Positions 12,263 to 24,989 of a stretch of 64,000 nt of DNA are shown here, piece after piece. Source of the DNA: Pseudoscleropodium purum (lineage: Eukaryota > Streptophyta > Bryopsida > Hypnales > Brachytheciaceae); the NCBI GenBank assembly GCA_963969395.1, contig OZ017796.1, forward strand, positions 21,454,501 to 21,518,500, given 5' to 3'. A model generated the notes under the pieces. That model worked only from the letters and a program-made list of their open reading frames with translations. It searched no databases and was not told the origin of the DNA. Every line of letters begins with the position of its first letter. The stretch's first letter is position 1. The translations under genes were made by a program, and so were the position numbers.

Positions 12263-14652
12263 GTAAGAGATTGAAAAAAACCATTCCAAGCTTTGTTTGA
12301 AAATCTATTTCCGTATTATGGTAGAAGAACCTATTTTTGACAGGGCCCCCCATGATGGTCATATAGGGTGCCCTATTGTGGACAATAATTGAATGCACTA
12401 TTTATTGAAGAAGATTCATTGTTTGCACCTTCTCATCCATTCATCTCTCTTCCTTTTGGGCTTCGGGAAAAGTGCCAAAGGTAACCACAATAGGTGAGTT
12501 TATGAAAGTGAAATGGATCCATATGAAAAATTCACAATTATATTGAATAAAATATTCATTTTTGGATTTATTTTTATTTTTATTTTTATTTATTATTTTT
12601 GCATTCTTTTTCATCTTTTTTTTTGCACACATTGAATTTAGTTTCTTCACACTTTCCCACATCATGTAGGCTGAAATACTTTAAGTTATCTGAAATAGGT
12701 TCTTCTACCCTTTAGTTAGAAATAGTGCTACCTACATGTTGGGAACTGGGTGTGGTTGACAATTGGTACTTTTAAGGATACCTTAGTGTGAGACTGTGAG
12801 TACCATATCTTTTTTTTTTAACAAATGGAAGAACCATTGCATTGTGAGTACCATATCAGGAACAAGGCCACACAGGTGTAACTTAGTGTCCGCCACACAT
12901 CAAAGGATCACCTCCCTTTGGCGCAAAAGTTGTGGAACAAGCCACCAATTGAAAAAAGCAACAGGACATGATGCTCTTTGCCAGGTCAGCTTGCCAGGTC
13001 AACATTGACATGGCTGAAAAAGTAAAAGTTCATGGGAGCAGCAAGCCATTCCAACCGTTCAGCCCCTGGACTGACTGACGGCGGTACAGTGGAATAAGCC
13101 TTTTAAAAGCCATAAATAATTATTTTGAAAAAAAATGTTTTATTAGAAAAAAAAAAGAGAGGTCCAATGACCAGCAGCAGTGATCTCAGAATGGGTTCAG
13201 AGTATTTACCCAAATGTTCATTTTTAGGAATATTTTTTTGAATTTACATTGAGGGCATGAAACCAAGCAAAATTTAGTGAGTTTTGAGATTGTTGACTAG
13301 CTTTGTAATTAGTTTGTGTGACAAATATGGTAATAACTACATCTAAAACCAATGTAAGAGATTCTTCTCTAAAATTGAATGTTTTTCCACTATTCATAAG
13401 AGTCTCTGATTGGTTTTTTAAAACCTATTTTTAGCGCTTTTAAAATTTGTAGTAGTTTGGTTATACATTCCAAAAAAATGCATTTTAAGATAATATAGAA
13501 TCCCCTTTTGACTACCAAGAAGATCCCACAAAAAAATTCAATATAATGATGGGAATCATATCGAATTCCTTATTTGTGTGATTTGAAGTGAAGTTAGCTT
13601 ATTGGAGGGGACAATGAATAATGTAGTAATGAAGTTTAAATTGGATCATAAATATACAATCAATAGAAAAAATAAAAAATAATTTGTTTGGATTCTTGCA
13701 TTTAGGCAAAAGTCATATATAAGAACTTGAACAATTTTGTTGGTCAAGTGATGTTTGAAAATTTTAGATCTTTTTTGTGGCTTAGTAAGTGCAAGAGTGA
13801 GACCAAAACCTCAATTTTGAAAGTGACAAGTGTAGGATATTCTACTCAAGCCATTCATTATGGAGAAGAACATTACCTTGTGTAGGGCATCTTCAATGCA
13901 CAAAATCAAACAATAAAGAAAGGTAATTTTTATGTGATTGGTGTGGAACTCAAATTTGAAATTTTTCTAATTGGAAGTGCATTCTAGAAAACTTTAAATA
14001 AATGTCATGATATCCGGATATAATTTGGGATGACTAAAATGAATCCAACTGAAAACAAGACAAAATTTACAGAGGTCCTAAGAAATCTTGCCTGAAAAAA
14101 GAAAATCATACTAATTACAAAGGTTAAGAATAAAAGAACAAAATTCACAAAAGAAATCTCATTTAATTTGGAAATTTATTTGTGTTTGCCATATATTGTA
14201 TGTAGGGAAGTAAAGGACAAAATAATTAAAGTATTAATTTGATTTAGGGCAAAATAACAATAATTACCTTTTTAAAGAATAAGCTTCATTTTTAAGCTTT
14301 CCATTGTCATATTGTACAATTTTCTTGAAGCTTCTACAATTAAAATTATTTGGATGATGTGCACTTTCAAAACATTCATCTTACACTCAATAAATTGTCA
14401 AATAATTATTGGTGTTTGCTCTATTATATAAGTGGAGAGAAGGAATACAAGATTGAATTTTGTTATCTATATTTTCTAAGCAAGATTCTTGACTTGAATT
14501 TTAAATAATTGTTTGTTTCGTAGGATTCATCTAAAACTAATGCATTATAGCAAGATAAACAAAAAACTATTTTATGAGTGACTATCTTTATAGTAGTGGT
14601 TCACATTTAAGAGTGAGGTTTTACTCAAACTTTCTCTCATATAAGTTGGTTG

Positions 14653-14844
14653 TTGTAAAGCCAATTATGACCCAATTTTGTCAAAGTCTAGTAGAGCATG
14701 TCATTGTAGATTGCCAATCTAAAACTAGCTAAAATCTCTTATTTTAAGATAGTTGAATAAGACATTTATGACAATCCTAGATTGGTATTCTATAATGAAT
14801 GCATTCAATAAATTTTGAAGAAATTGGGTCCCAATTAGTTGCAA
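14653..14844. repeat. Decayed foldback (inverted repeat, ~90 bp arms)
   Basis: The left arm (TTGTAAAGCCAATTATGACC onward) and the reverse complement of the right arm (ending GGGTCCCAATTAGTTGCAA) align over roughly 90 bp. The clearest match is ATTGCCAATCTA against the complement of TAGATTGGTATT. Many mismatches suggest an old MITE or foldback element. Confidence 0.4.
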
Positions 14845-15840
14845 ATTAAAATCTCTATACCCTTCAATTCAAATCCAATAAATCCATAACCAACAAAATC
14901 ACACCCAATAGTTAATGGTAGTATAATTTTTTTTTAAATAGATATTGAAATCCATGAAAAAAAATTTCAAAAAAATTGAATAAGGAAAAAACAAATCTTA
15001 TTGGTTATTCTATTTTAAGCATACATTGAATCCTATTTTTTGATAAAAATAAATAAATATTCAACATGAGATTCTAATTTTGACCATCAAGTACAATGCA
15101 TATTGTAAAGATACATTTTAATGACTCTAAATGTAGGATTCCAATATATGAAGTAAGTATCTCTAAAATTGATATAATAAACAATTCAACATGATTATGT
15201 TATAATTACATTGAATTTTTCTTTGTAGGATTTTGTTGGTAGTCTAAAAGGGAGATTTTAGATTCTCTTAGAACACCTTTTTTCAAAGACACCATCCAAA
15301 TAAACTATGAATTTTCTAAATGGATGTGTTTAAAACTAACACTACACTTTTATAAATAAAATAGCCCTCTCTAAATTTACCGTTGACCCTAAACCACCAT
15401 CTTGACTCTATGTACATCTCCAAAATCAATTATGTATACCTATTGGAGTAAAAAATTGTTTTAAAACCAAATTGTGTTCCAAAATAACTTTTGCATAAGG
15501 TATCCAAATGTCGCATTCTTTGGACTGTTGGAACCTTTTTTCAAGTACCAACCAGTAAGGTATGTTCACACTTGATATTGAAGAGATGTTTGCAATGTGC
15601 ATCCCATCTTAATTGTAGATCTGAATTCATTTAAGACCTTGAATAGCATTAATCTATAACATGAAGTGTAAATATATGATTAATAGTAATTAGGCAAAAA
15701 AACAAAAAGTGGCAATTTTGAGGGTACCCACCTTAGTAGGAGTATACTCTAGATACGAATCTATAGATGTCCATTTTTAGGAAAGTGTTGATTTTAAGTA
15801 TTGTTTCCTTTTTCGTATCACCTTTTTCTTTCTCTTCTTG

Positions 15841-16389
15841 GTCTTTTTGGGAATACTACTTCCCCCCTTAACACCGTGGAGAAAAGGGGATGAAGATGTG
15901 ATGATTGTGAAGCTCATGGCTCCGTCGTCGCGAGCCAAGCTTTTGAGCGAAGCTTATTCCTCTGTCAGTTTCTGGCTCTCCTCCATCGCCCCTCGTGGCG
16001 ACTACGACCCGACTACGACCCGATTTCGCATTCTCTCGGTCACTCCTTTCCCATCTTCGCGCAACCCATCTCCTCCGCTTCTGCCTTCTCATTATTATCA
16101 GAAGTTTACTGAAGTGCTTGCTACTTCCTTGGGTTGCCAACTTAACTTGCAACTGAGTTATCTTTTCCCACTTCGAATCTCGCAAATTTCCCTCGCATTT
16201 TCACAATCTGCATAGTCATCTCCTCTCACATTGCGCTTTCATTGCATCCTCGCCTCATTGACGAAGAGTCTGCTCACAGATTTCGCATCTTTGGGGGGGG
16301 ATTCTTTGGGTGGAGATTCGGTAGAGATTTGGTGGAGATTTGGTGGAGAAGGGGAGCTTTGGGGTGAGAATTGAGCGAGGGCGTGCACG
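15841..16389 (+). promoter_or_regulatory. Probable promoter / 5' leader of the carrier gene, with an upstream ORF
   Basis: Base composition changes sharply from AT-rich to GC-richer near 15840, as expected at a plant gene 5' end. Within it, ATG at 15901 opens a 104-codon frame that closes at 16215, well before the carrier ATG at 16390; a second in-frame ATG sits at 15916. If the transcript starts upstream of 15901 this would be an upstream ORF that could limit translation of the carrier. Transcription may instead start downstream, since the exact start cannot be read from sequence. The peptide is serine/proline-rich and unrecognised. Confidence 0.4.
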
Positions 16390-19280
16390 ATGACGGAGGC
16401 GGTGGTGAAGGATTTGACGGCGGGGACGTTCGCCGGCGTGGCGCAACTGCTTGTTGGCCACCCGTTCGACACGATCAAAGTGAAGCTGCAGTCGCAGCCG
16501 GCACCCTTACCTGGCCAACCGCCCAAGTTCAAGGGCGCCGTGGACGCCGTGAAGCAGACGCTCGCGGCGGAGGGGCCGAAAGGGCTGTACAAAGGGATGG
16601 GCGCCCCATTGGCGACCGTGGCGGTGTTTAATGCCGTTCTGTTCACGGCCCGAGGACAGATGGAGGCGTTGTTGAGGGAGGCTCCTGGGGCGCATCTTAC
16701 GGTCGGTCAGCAAATGATCGCAGGTACCGTGCTTTTGCGCACTTTCTTTCGTTCGCTCTTTCTTTCGTGTGTTTTGTGTTTTAGGTTCTGTTTTTCGGGA
16801 CATGTGTAGAATCGGGAATCTCTGCTGGAGAATGTAATTAGTAGAAATATCCTCCATGGGGGTGCTTGTGTATACTGCTGGGATTGCCCCCGATTCTGCA
16901 TTCTTACCTGTTTTTCTTTCCATGAGATCTTACTGTGAGATTGCTTGAGGTAATGGAGCTTCGAATTGAAAGAATTGTGAGTGTATCGTTACTTGTTTTG
17001 TCTTTTCGTTTGAGCACTGTAGCAACCCTGATTTCTTTTCGGTTCTTTCAATTGAAAAGTGTGGGGAACTGCGCTTAAGGTAGTGTCACCTCGAATCGTC
17101 AATGTAAGCGTTTTATTGTTCTTCCGTGGGGGAAAATTTTGTTCAACGAGATTAGCAAATTGTAGTGAAGATGTTGCTAGTAGAATCGGAGTTTTCTGTT
17201 GATTATGTTATAAATTTTCAAAAGAAACACGTTGTAAACTCTGCAATCGGTCACATAGTCAGTGCGAAACAACACATTTTGAACTCAATTTGAACCTTGA
17301 TTGCGTGAATAGCGGCACCCTCGAATCTTCAATAGCCACTTCGATAATCTGCTCAAGGACATTGGCAGTTCTACATGCAGATTTTCACATGCAGATTTGG
17401 TTTGTTATTAGGCAATAAGTGGAGTTTGTTTTAGGTACCTGGTAGTTTAAGGTGCCTCTACCTTAACAAATTTCGACGTTTCTGATCGTTTGTATCCGGT
17501 ATTGTGGCATTGACCGCAAATCCCAGGTTCCAAATGGGTTAGCAGGTTACAATTGATTTGAAACTTCGTACAGTTATTGATAATTCAGTCTTGAACTATT
17601 CACACGAAAAATGGTTCAAGAATAATGGTTGAAGAATCATGTACCTTTATGAATCACTTATGAATCATTCAGTGATGAATGTCCAGAATGTTATTACGAC
17701 AAGGGCTTCGCTTTCACTGCACATCCACGACACATTTCTATTCGCACTTACGTAAACAGTAACAGTTGTCATACCGTGACGTTTTTTGCAATTTGACAAC
17801 CGATGACTATGTGAATAGAAGTCACAAGGGAACCAACTTTCTTACAATGCGAAGGATTTTAACTTCCTTGCAATTCCTCCACATTGTTGGTGTGTGATTA
17901 TTGCATGGAGAAGGGATACTGTGCGATCAATGACATGTTTACCCTAGATTTACCAATTTTATCACTGTTAAAAGCATTATGAAGTTTGTTATTGGATGCT
18001 TGGCATTTTTCTAACCTGTTGTTGTGAAAACTGGGGATAGGAGCTGGAGCTGGAGTGGCATGCTCAATGGTTGCGTGCCCTACTGAGCTCGTCAAGTGTC
18101 GACTTCAAGCTCAAAGTGCACTTGCTTCCTCCATCGAGGCTCCTGTTCTGGCCGGAGTAGGGGCTGCCAGTGGGGGTACAGCGGCAGCAGTCAAGGGAGC
18201 TGTCCAGTACAGCGGCCCTTTTGATGTCGCACGCCATGTTTTGAGGTCCGAAGGGGGCGTGCTGGGCTTGTACAAGGGTCTCACTCCCACTCTCATGCGT
18301 GAGGTCCCGGGCAATGCCGCCATGTTCGGTGCTTACGAAGCTACCAAACAATACCTTGCTGGAGGTATCCCTCTTCTTCTATCTGTAACCCTTGAATTTT
18401 GTATCGGAATTTGCTCTCTTTGTTTGAACGTGGTTGAGGATCACTATCAGTCATTCAAACCAGTACCTAGGAGTGATTTTTGTGATACCACCGTAGAGCT
18501 GCGAAGCGATCACGGTGGGTTCAGTAGCCAAATCTTTTGAGATAAATTTTTTATCACTATGTAAGAATTTCTTATGCAATTTTAAAGTGGGAGGATGCTG
18601 ACCTCTGTAAGTGACAATAGACAACACCATTTTCATTCAAAAGTCATGCTTACACAGCTTACTATTTGGAGACAACCAAGTTTAGGAATTGATTGATTGT
18701 TGTAAGCAGCAGAAGTCAGTATAACAGACAGGACCAACGGTTTTAGTAATATCGACTTGAATGTTCGCTGATCTTTTCTTACCTGGAACCAAAAGATTAC
18801 AATCATCAATTCTTTCTTGGAGGACATCAAACGTTGAGCAAGTAGTTGCTCTTGAATTCTACAGCGCTGTCGTGTATGTTGAGCTTAATACGTTGCAAAG
18901 ATTAGGAAAGAAGTTGTGTGTTTTGGGTATGTTGAGCTTAGTATATATTGCAAAGATTAGGGAGTAAGTAGTCTATTTCGGGTTTTGCAGGCAAGGATAC
19001 CTCCAGCCTGGGTCGAGGATCCCAGCTATTTGCCGGAGGCGTGGCGGGCGCTTTTTTCTGGGCGTCGGTCTACCCCACGGACGTGATCAAGAGTGTGATT
19101 CAGGTGGACGACCATCGGAACCCCAAGTACAAGGGCACCATCGATGCGTTCCGGAAGGTGTTTGCGAGCGAAGGAGTGAAGGGACTCTACCGAGGCTTCG
19201 GGCCTGCCATGGGACGAAGTGTGCCTGCCAATGCTGCTTGTTTCCTGGCCTATGAGTTGGTGAGGGAAAGCCTTGGTTAG
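16390..19280 (+). CDS. BOU: Mitochondrial carrier family protein, BOU / carnitine-acylcarnitine carrier-like
   Basis: Three exons, 16390-16723, 18041-18364 and 18991-19280, join with matching phase 1 introns into 315 residues, the usual length for the family. Each third carries the carrier signature PX[D/E]XX[K/R]: PFDTIK at residues 25-30, PTELVK at 125-130 and PTDVIK at 248-253. Each is followed by a GLYKG/GLYRG-type motif, so all three repeats are intact. The pattern closely resembles plant BOU (A BOUT DE SOUFFLE). In Arabidopsis BOU was first described as carnitine-carrier-like and later linked to mitochondrial glutamate transport and photorespiration, so the substrate here is inferred. 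It acts in the mitochondrial inner membrane. The start has no in-frame upstream ATG of comparable quality. Coding GC is far above that of flanking DNA. Introns are 1317 and 626 bp. Confidence 0.93.
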
Positions 19281-19615
19281 ATCAATTGATTTCTCTCGAA
19301 GCTGATCGATGCCTCGAGCTTCATCCTTATCAGACAATCAGCTCATTCGATTCTTTGCTGGCAGTTGAGGTGCATTCGTTGTGTGTCTCCCATGACCAGC
19401 GCAAATGCTCTTTGTACCTTAGGAATTCCCTATCGCAATCTGATTGTTTATATGCAAAGGTTGAAAAACAAGTCTCGATTTTATTTGTCGTTGTAAACTA
19501 TCAACGTGAAGCTCAGAACAGTCTATTCTACCGTATTCTATTCTATGAAAATTTAAACCTTCCCTAGAATTCTATATTTATATTGCAGTTCTAAAATATG
19601 GGAGCATAACCTCTT
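19281..19615 (+). other. 3' UTR of the carrier gene (predicted)
   Basis: GC-intermediate DNA follows the carrier stop at 19280, before the drop to AT-rich DNA near 19600. Its last ~200 bp (from CCTTAGGAATTCCCTATCGC) has a decayed duplicate at 21613-21813. The polyadenylation site cannot be fixed by eye. Confidence 0.45.
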
Positions 19616-21324
19616 GTTTAAGTACGAAAATGACGCAAACGTTTGGTTTATATAGTGATCTTACTTCACAATCTCTACTTCATGATATTTGTTGGGTGAG
19701 AAATTTGTCAAGATCATTTTGAATGGTTACCATCAATAACTTATGGCTCATGGGAAAATATGACTTCATTTGTGAAAAAATAGATTTTAGAGCATATATA
19801 GTAAAGTGTAGTGTGCATTGTGATTTGACATTCAACCTAAATGCCCAAGGCTTGTTTTGAGCTTCTAGAAATTTGCTCTAAATTGAACAAAAAGCCAACA
19901 TTTTGCTAAGTTGTATCAACTTTTTTTGAATTGTAATTGTACAAATTCAAACTAGACATGTTAGAGATCACATAGGAAGAAAAAACACAACAATATCACT
20001 TATAAGATGGAAGATTATAATGTTTGACCATGAGGGTGTTAAAACTATGAAAAATTTTCAATTCACAATTCACAAGTCAATCTTAAAAAGTTGGTGACCA
20101 AAAAAATATGAGGTTTAAGGGCCTAACATGAGTAATCCCAATCAATTTATAGCTTCTCAAAATCTACTCTACAATTTTTTTAAATGAGTATTGAATGTGA
20201 TTTTTTCTTCAAGTCCTAGTGTATTTGAGGCTCATTTACAAGAGCTCTCAATACTACGGGAAGTCAAGATTGTAATGGATACCCTTGCACAAAATCTTAA
20301 ATAGAAAAATCACTATCATTTATTTTCAAGATCAGATTTTTGATGCTAAAACTAGACTTCAAGAATAATCTTACAAAAATATAAATTACTAAAAAAAGCA
20401 ACTGGTTAGGTTTTATTTAACTTCAAAGTTTTGCAAACAGTAGATTTTGGTGCCTTGGGTATTTAGGGGTTAAACGCGCAAGCATCCCCCAAGTGGAAGC
20501 ACCTTGGTCAACTTCGATTACAACTTTTAAAATAACTATTTTTGGAATTTGATTTCAACTAAGAAAATGAAGCTTGACAAGTTTTGTTTCTATTCCATTT
20601 TAAAGTTTTGAGAAATGTCAAAAATTGAAAGAATTATTGCAATTGAAAGCTCCCTATGTTAAAATCCAAATAACACAATATGGTGTGCATTTCATTCATA
20701 TTTTTTTTAATGTATTTTGAATTTAAATTATAAAATTGTGTTTTTCATTTTTCTCTTCATTTACAGTGAAAATTATAGATTATTCTAATATATATTGTAA
20801 TAGATATAATTTTATTTCTACCATTAGCTTTGAAAAATCACAATAATTTTATTTTTTCTTCAAAATTATTGAAAAAATAAAAAATAAATAGAAAAATTAT
20901 TTTTCTACTAGCAAAAAATATACAAAATTTGTACATAAATTAAATAAAAGGATAAATTTGGTTTGATAGTCAAAATTTGACTTTAAGGTATTTGATGTGG
21001 CTATTTTGGGTGTAAAAATAAAATAACCAATTGAATAATCTTCATGCTAATCTCCATTTCTACTTTTACCTTCTAAGAAAAATTTTAATTATTTGGATTG
21101 TTTTTTCTATTTTTACTCATTTATGTTCATTTTTTGCAACAAAAATGATAATAATTAGAAATTTTCACGAAACAAATTGCAATTTTTATAAGCGATATAG
21201 AATTCAGAGTTTTAAGTACTAAAAATATCAGATTGTTGTTTGAACACAATTAAAAAGGCTAAAATTAGCTAAAATTAGAAGATTGACCATTTTAGAATAG
21301 ATCAAATCCTTAAGGGGTTAAATC

Positions 21325-21612
21325 AATACCATTTGCAACTAGAAGTGAGACAATAAGCTTCAAATAATCTATCATATATGTGGCACCTCTTGATGCATTG
21401 AAAAATATAATGTCCAATCCACCTTGTTTATCTCAAATATTTTTAGCAAGCCACTTGCAATGGGAACCATGTAAGCACTCATTCTTTTGTACTTTTACTA
21501 TTGTTAATTCAAAATTTTAAGGAAACAAGGTGAGATACTAGTAGTACATGGATTTAGCACTAATCAAAGTGGAAAGTTACTTTCTATCTCATTCAACCTA
21601 TGCAAATTTAAG
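21325..21612 (-). pseudogene. Decayed copy of the DZIP1-like 3' UTR
   Basis: Blocks such as CTTCAAATAATCTAT, CTCTTGATGCATTGAA, CCACTTGCAATGGGAACCAT and CTTTCTATCTCATTCAACCT match, in order, the DNA downstream of the DZIP1-like stop (about 28345-28600). It ends abruptly at AAGCGATT, where carrier 3' UTR sequence begins. Confidence 0.6.
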
Positions 21613-21813
21613 CGATTGTACCTTAGGAATTCTCTATCTCAATCTGATTGTTTATATGCAAAGGCTGAAAAATAAGTCTAGATTTTATTTGTTGTTATAA
21701 GCTATCAACATGAAGCTCACAACAATCTATTCTATACTATTCTTTTCAATGAAAATTTAATACACTCCCAAGAATTTTATATTTTATTGCAATTTTAAAA
21801 TATGGGAGTATAA
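21613..21813 (+). pseudogene. Decayed copy of the carrier 3' UTR
   Basis: From TGTACCTTAGGAATTC onward it follows 19415-19613 almost base for base, including TGATTGTTTATATGCAAAGG and the terminal AAAATATGGGAG. Most differences fall at CG dinucleotides of the genic copy, which are TG, CA or other AT-richer pairs here. Confidence 0.7.
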
Positions 21814-21969
21814 CCACCTATTTGATATCTAAACAACTAGATCCTTATCTAGGATTGACAATTTGGAAAAAAATCATTATAAGGTACTATTTTGAAGAAT
21901 ATTTTGGAATTGATATAGATAAAATTTGAGATTTTGAGTTTTAAATTCCATCTACAAAGGTTAGATTCA

Positions 21970-22300
21970 CCAACACTACTTTGACTATTGTTAAGTCAAA
22001 ATTTAAGGAAACAAGGTGAAATACAAATAGAACATGATTTTTGTACAAATCAATCAAAGTGGTGGATTGCTTTCTATCTCATTCAACTTGTGCAATTCTA
22101 AGCTAATTGGCTAATCTTTGTTACTAGGGAAGGACAAGATATTTTTTCAAATTGACAACTTGAAAAAAGAAGTTTGGCACACAATTTGCTAGTTTCATCA
22201 TAAATTGATAATCTCATCTATCTCAGATGTCAACTTGTTGAAAATTTTGTTTTCTTCTTCATTGCTCCCTTCACTTCCAATTGTTAAATTAGCAAAGTAG
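21970..22300 (-). pseudogene. Decayed copy of the DZIP1-like last exon and 3' UTR
   Basis: This matches about 28495-28815 of the DZIP1-like gene, through TTTGGCACACAATTTGC, ATAATCTCATCTATCTCAGA and GAAAATTTTGTTTTCTTC. It therefore includes the stop region and part of the last coding exon. The frame is not maintained. It has a single copy of an 18-bp segment that is tandemly doubled in the intact gene. Confidence 0.6.
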
Positions 22301-22554
22301 GATGCACCACTTGGTGCTTCTTTGCCAAAAATTCAAATTAATCCACAATACCAAAACGTAATTGAATTATGAGCTCAATAGAAAATACAAAACTTAATCT
22401 CATCTCCAATTTTTCACCCTGATACCAATTCTCATTTCTTGCATTTCATTAGACTTGTTTACCAAATGAAGCAAGTTGATGATTTGGCTAATAAAATGTT
22501 TAAGGCAATTGCCTTGTTTATTAATTTGTCCCTTCATTAATGGTCACCAACACC

Positions 22555-23240
22555 CTCCCATTTCAAATGATGGCTTAAGAAATTCATTCACAATGAAATA
22601 AATTGGATGTCAACAGATTTGACTCTTGTACTAACTCAAAGTGACATTACCAAGATTTAACACTCTTGTATATACCTAAAGTAACCTCTTCATAATTCTA
22701 GAATCTTCCCCCAATTCCAATCTATATATGTTCAAATGTTACAAGTAGTTCTAACTAAGTGTCATGGGTAGTTAGTATCTTTTAATAGACATTGTCTGTC
22801 GTAGCAAAAACTAGAGAAAAGTAGTGGTAGTTGTTGTTGGTACAACAATTTTTATTTTTTTTAAATAATAGAAAATTGAACAATTGACAAAGTTTGAAGA
22901 GAACATTACCAAAGAGATAAATCAACTTTAGTACAACACCTCAAGTGGTAATAGAAAGTAAAAAGTTGAAAATTAAATGGACATGGGGTTGTCTTGTCTA
23001 TTATGTCCTTTCACTAATATTGTAAGCATACACCCCTCTCACTTCAAATGATTGCTTAAGAAATCAATTCATAGTGATATAAATTGACATCAATAGATTT
23101 GATTCTTGTACTCAAGGTAATCTCTATAACTCTAACACACACACACACACACACACACACAATCACAATCCTACATATGTTCAAATGTTGCAAGTAGTTA
23201 GGGGTGATTGCAAGAAACACTTGTCCTATTTTGCACCACA
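22555..23240 (-). repeat. Dispersed repeat family A, inverted copies (two units)
   Basis: The reverse complement repeats the family A block order seen at 655-1900: TTCTTAAG.CATCATTTGAA, the ATAGACAAGACAA block, the CACTTGAGG block, the TTGAT..CTCTTTGG block, GAAATTTGTTGT-type blocks, then GTAGTTAGTA-type ends. At least two units are head to tail, with the junction near 22930. A (CA)n tract sits inside the second. Confidence 0.5.
23135..23161. repeat. (CA)n microsatellite
   Basis: About 13 perfect AC repeats between TCTA and ATCACAATCC, inside an inverted family A copy. Confidence 0.9.
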
Positions 23241-23924
23241 CATTGCATGTAGAAGTGACCTTTTCCCATAACTATTACAAAAATGATTGAATAGGCATGA
23301 AATTTGAAAGCAATCTTCCTATATTAGTCACAGAGGTACTCAAATTATTTCAATTTTTTTCTAAATTAGTTTAGTTGGTAAAAGAGATTTTTCATAATAT
23401 ATTACACTTGCGATTTTGGGGGGGTTTTAGTACTATTGAGTACCTTTTTCATGAAGAGTGACATTGAAAAAATGGATATTCTAGGTCTTCAAATAGAAAT
23501 ACACGCTCTCCAAAGAGAATTTCACAAAGCATGTTCCAAATGTATTTGGAAATGCTTCAAACAATGCTACAATTATCACAAATTTATGAACAATTAGAGA
23601 AGTTTTTCTAGCGGCTCCTTTTGGTGCTAGAAAGAGCTCTAAGTTGTCAAGAATGGCCACTTTTATTTTATTAATGTTTCACTCACCTTTACTATTTCTC
23701 AAAAATGGAAATGTGGAAACCTCATTTTCTGCTGAAAATAGAGGACTCTAGCTACCGGTAGTACTCAAGGGTATACATTAGGACTCTTTAGTACTTGTAG
23801 AATGGCCCACAATGTTTCATCTTCAGTAAATCTTATAGTACTCCAACATAATCGTAGGACTCATAGTACAGATACCACGAAAACTAGAGATGCAACAAAT
23901 TGGACAAGTGTTTCTTGCAAGCAC

Positions 23925-24450
23925 CCTTAGTAAAAGTCACATATAGTTAGTATCCTTAAATGTAATGTACATTGTCTCCATTGACAAAACTAGAAAAATT
24001 GTAGTGGTAGTAATTGCCCCTTCCCCATAATTGAAAATCAAAGCCATGATATCTTTATTTCTACAACAAATTTCATTTTGATTATTAATAGAAAATTGAA
24101 CAATTAACAAAGTGCTTAAAGAGAACACTACCAAAGAGATCAATCAACTTGAATTTAAGGCCTCAAGTGATAATAGAAAGTAAGAAGTTGTAAATGGAAT
24201 GGATATAGGATTGTCTTGTCTATTTTGTCCCTTTAGTGACACCCTCTCACTTCAAATGATGGCTTAAGAAATACATTCATAGTGATACAAATTTGGTATA
24301 AGTCAACAAATTTGACTCTTGCACCAAACCAAAGTAACTTCATTTAAGAGATTTGACTCTTGTATCCAAAGTAATCTCTCTATAATTCTAAAATCTCCTC
24401 CAAATCCCAATCTTACATATATCACAAGTAGTTAGTAAGTATTATAGCTT
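23925..24450 (-). repeat. Dispersed repeat family A, inverted copy (third)
   Basis: The reverse complement shows the full block order, ending in a GGGGAAGGGGCAATTACTAC block and GAGACAATGTACATTA. This is one of the better preserved copies; compare 655-1171 and 22555-23240. Confidence 0.5.
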
Positions 24451-24989
24451 GATAGTAAATGAAAGTAGGAAATGACACAAAGGTTTGGTTTATATAGTGA
24501 TCTTTGCTTTATAATCTCCACTTTAGGCATTAAAAGGGATTTAAGGGCAACAGAAGTGTGTCTTAGGCTTGTTCCCTTTGTTGTTTCCCTACAGTGAAGG
24601 AACGACTACATTACAAGAAAAATGGGGTGAAAAAAGGGCCCTTTAGAATCCTAGAAACATGCTTATGAACTTGCTTAAATGGTCATGATAGCTCCTTAAA
24701 AAGCACGCACTACTTGTGTAAGGAAGCTAGTGATGGCTTCTTGGCCCATCATTGTCACCCACAAATGACATGAAAAGATGAAGTGGTTGTGTTGAATTTG
24801 GGCACCAAGCTGAAGTAGCTGGGTCCAAATGGCCAGTAAGCAAGAGGTAGGTAAAAGTATGAGGTAAACTAGATTTTGTGAGCATTTGTGGTTGTGTTGG
24901 TTTTGGTGCATAGCTTATTGCAAGGATTCAATTGTTGCTTATGGTTGGAGTGTTTTGAACATGGCTAGTTTTGTAGGATCAAACCAATA

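Larger units (their letters stand above)
9540..15840. other. AT-rich intergenic DNA with repeats
   Basis: No gene is supported. The stretch holds a pair of ~230 bp direct repeats (10.29 and 10.79 kb), a block at 12.05-12.26 kb that recurs inverted at 27.85-28.0 kb, a decayed foldback at 14.65-14.84 kb, and a short GC-richer patch at 12.8-13.1 kb with no identifiable coding frame. Confidence 0.5.
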
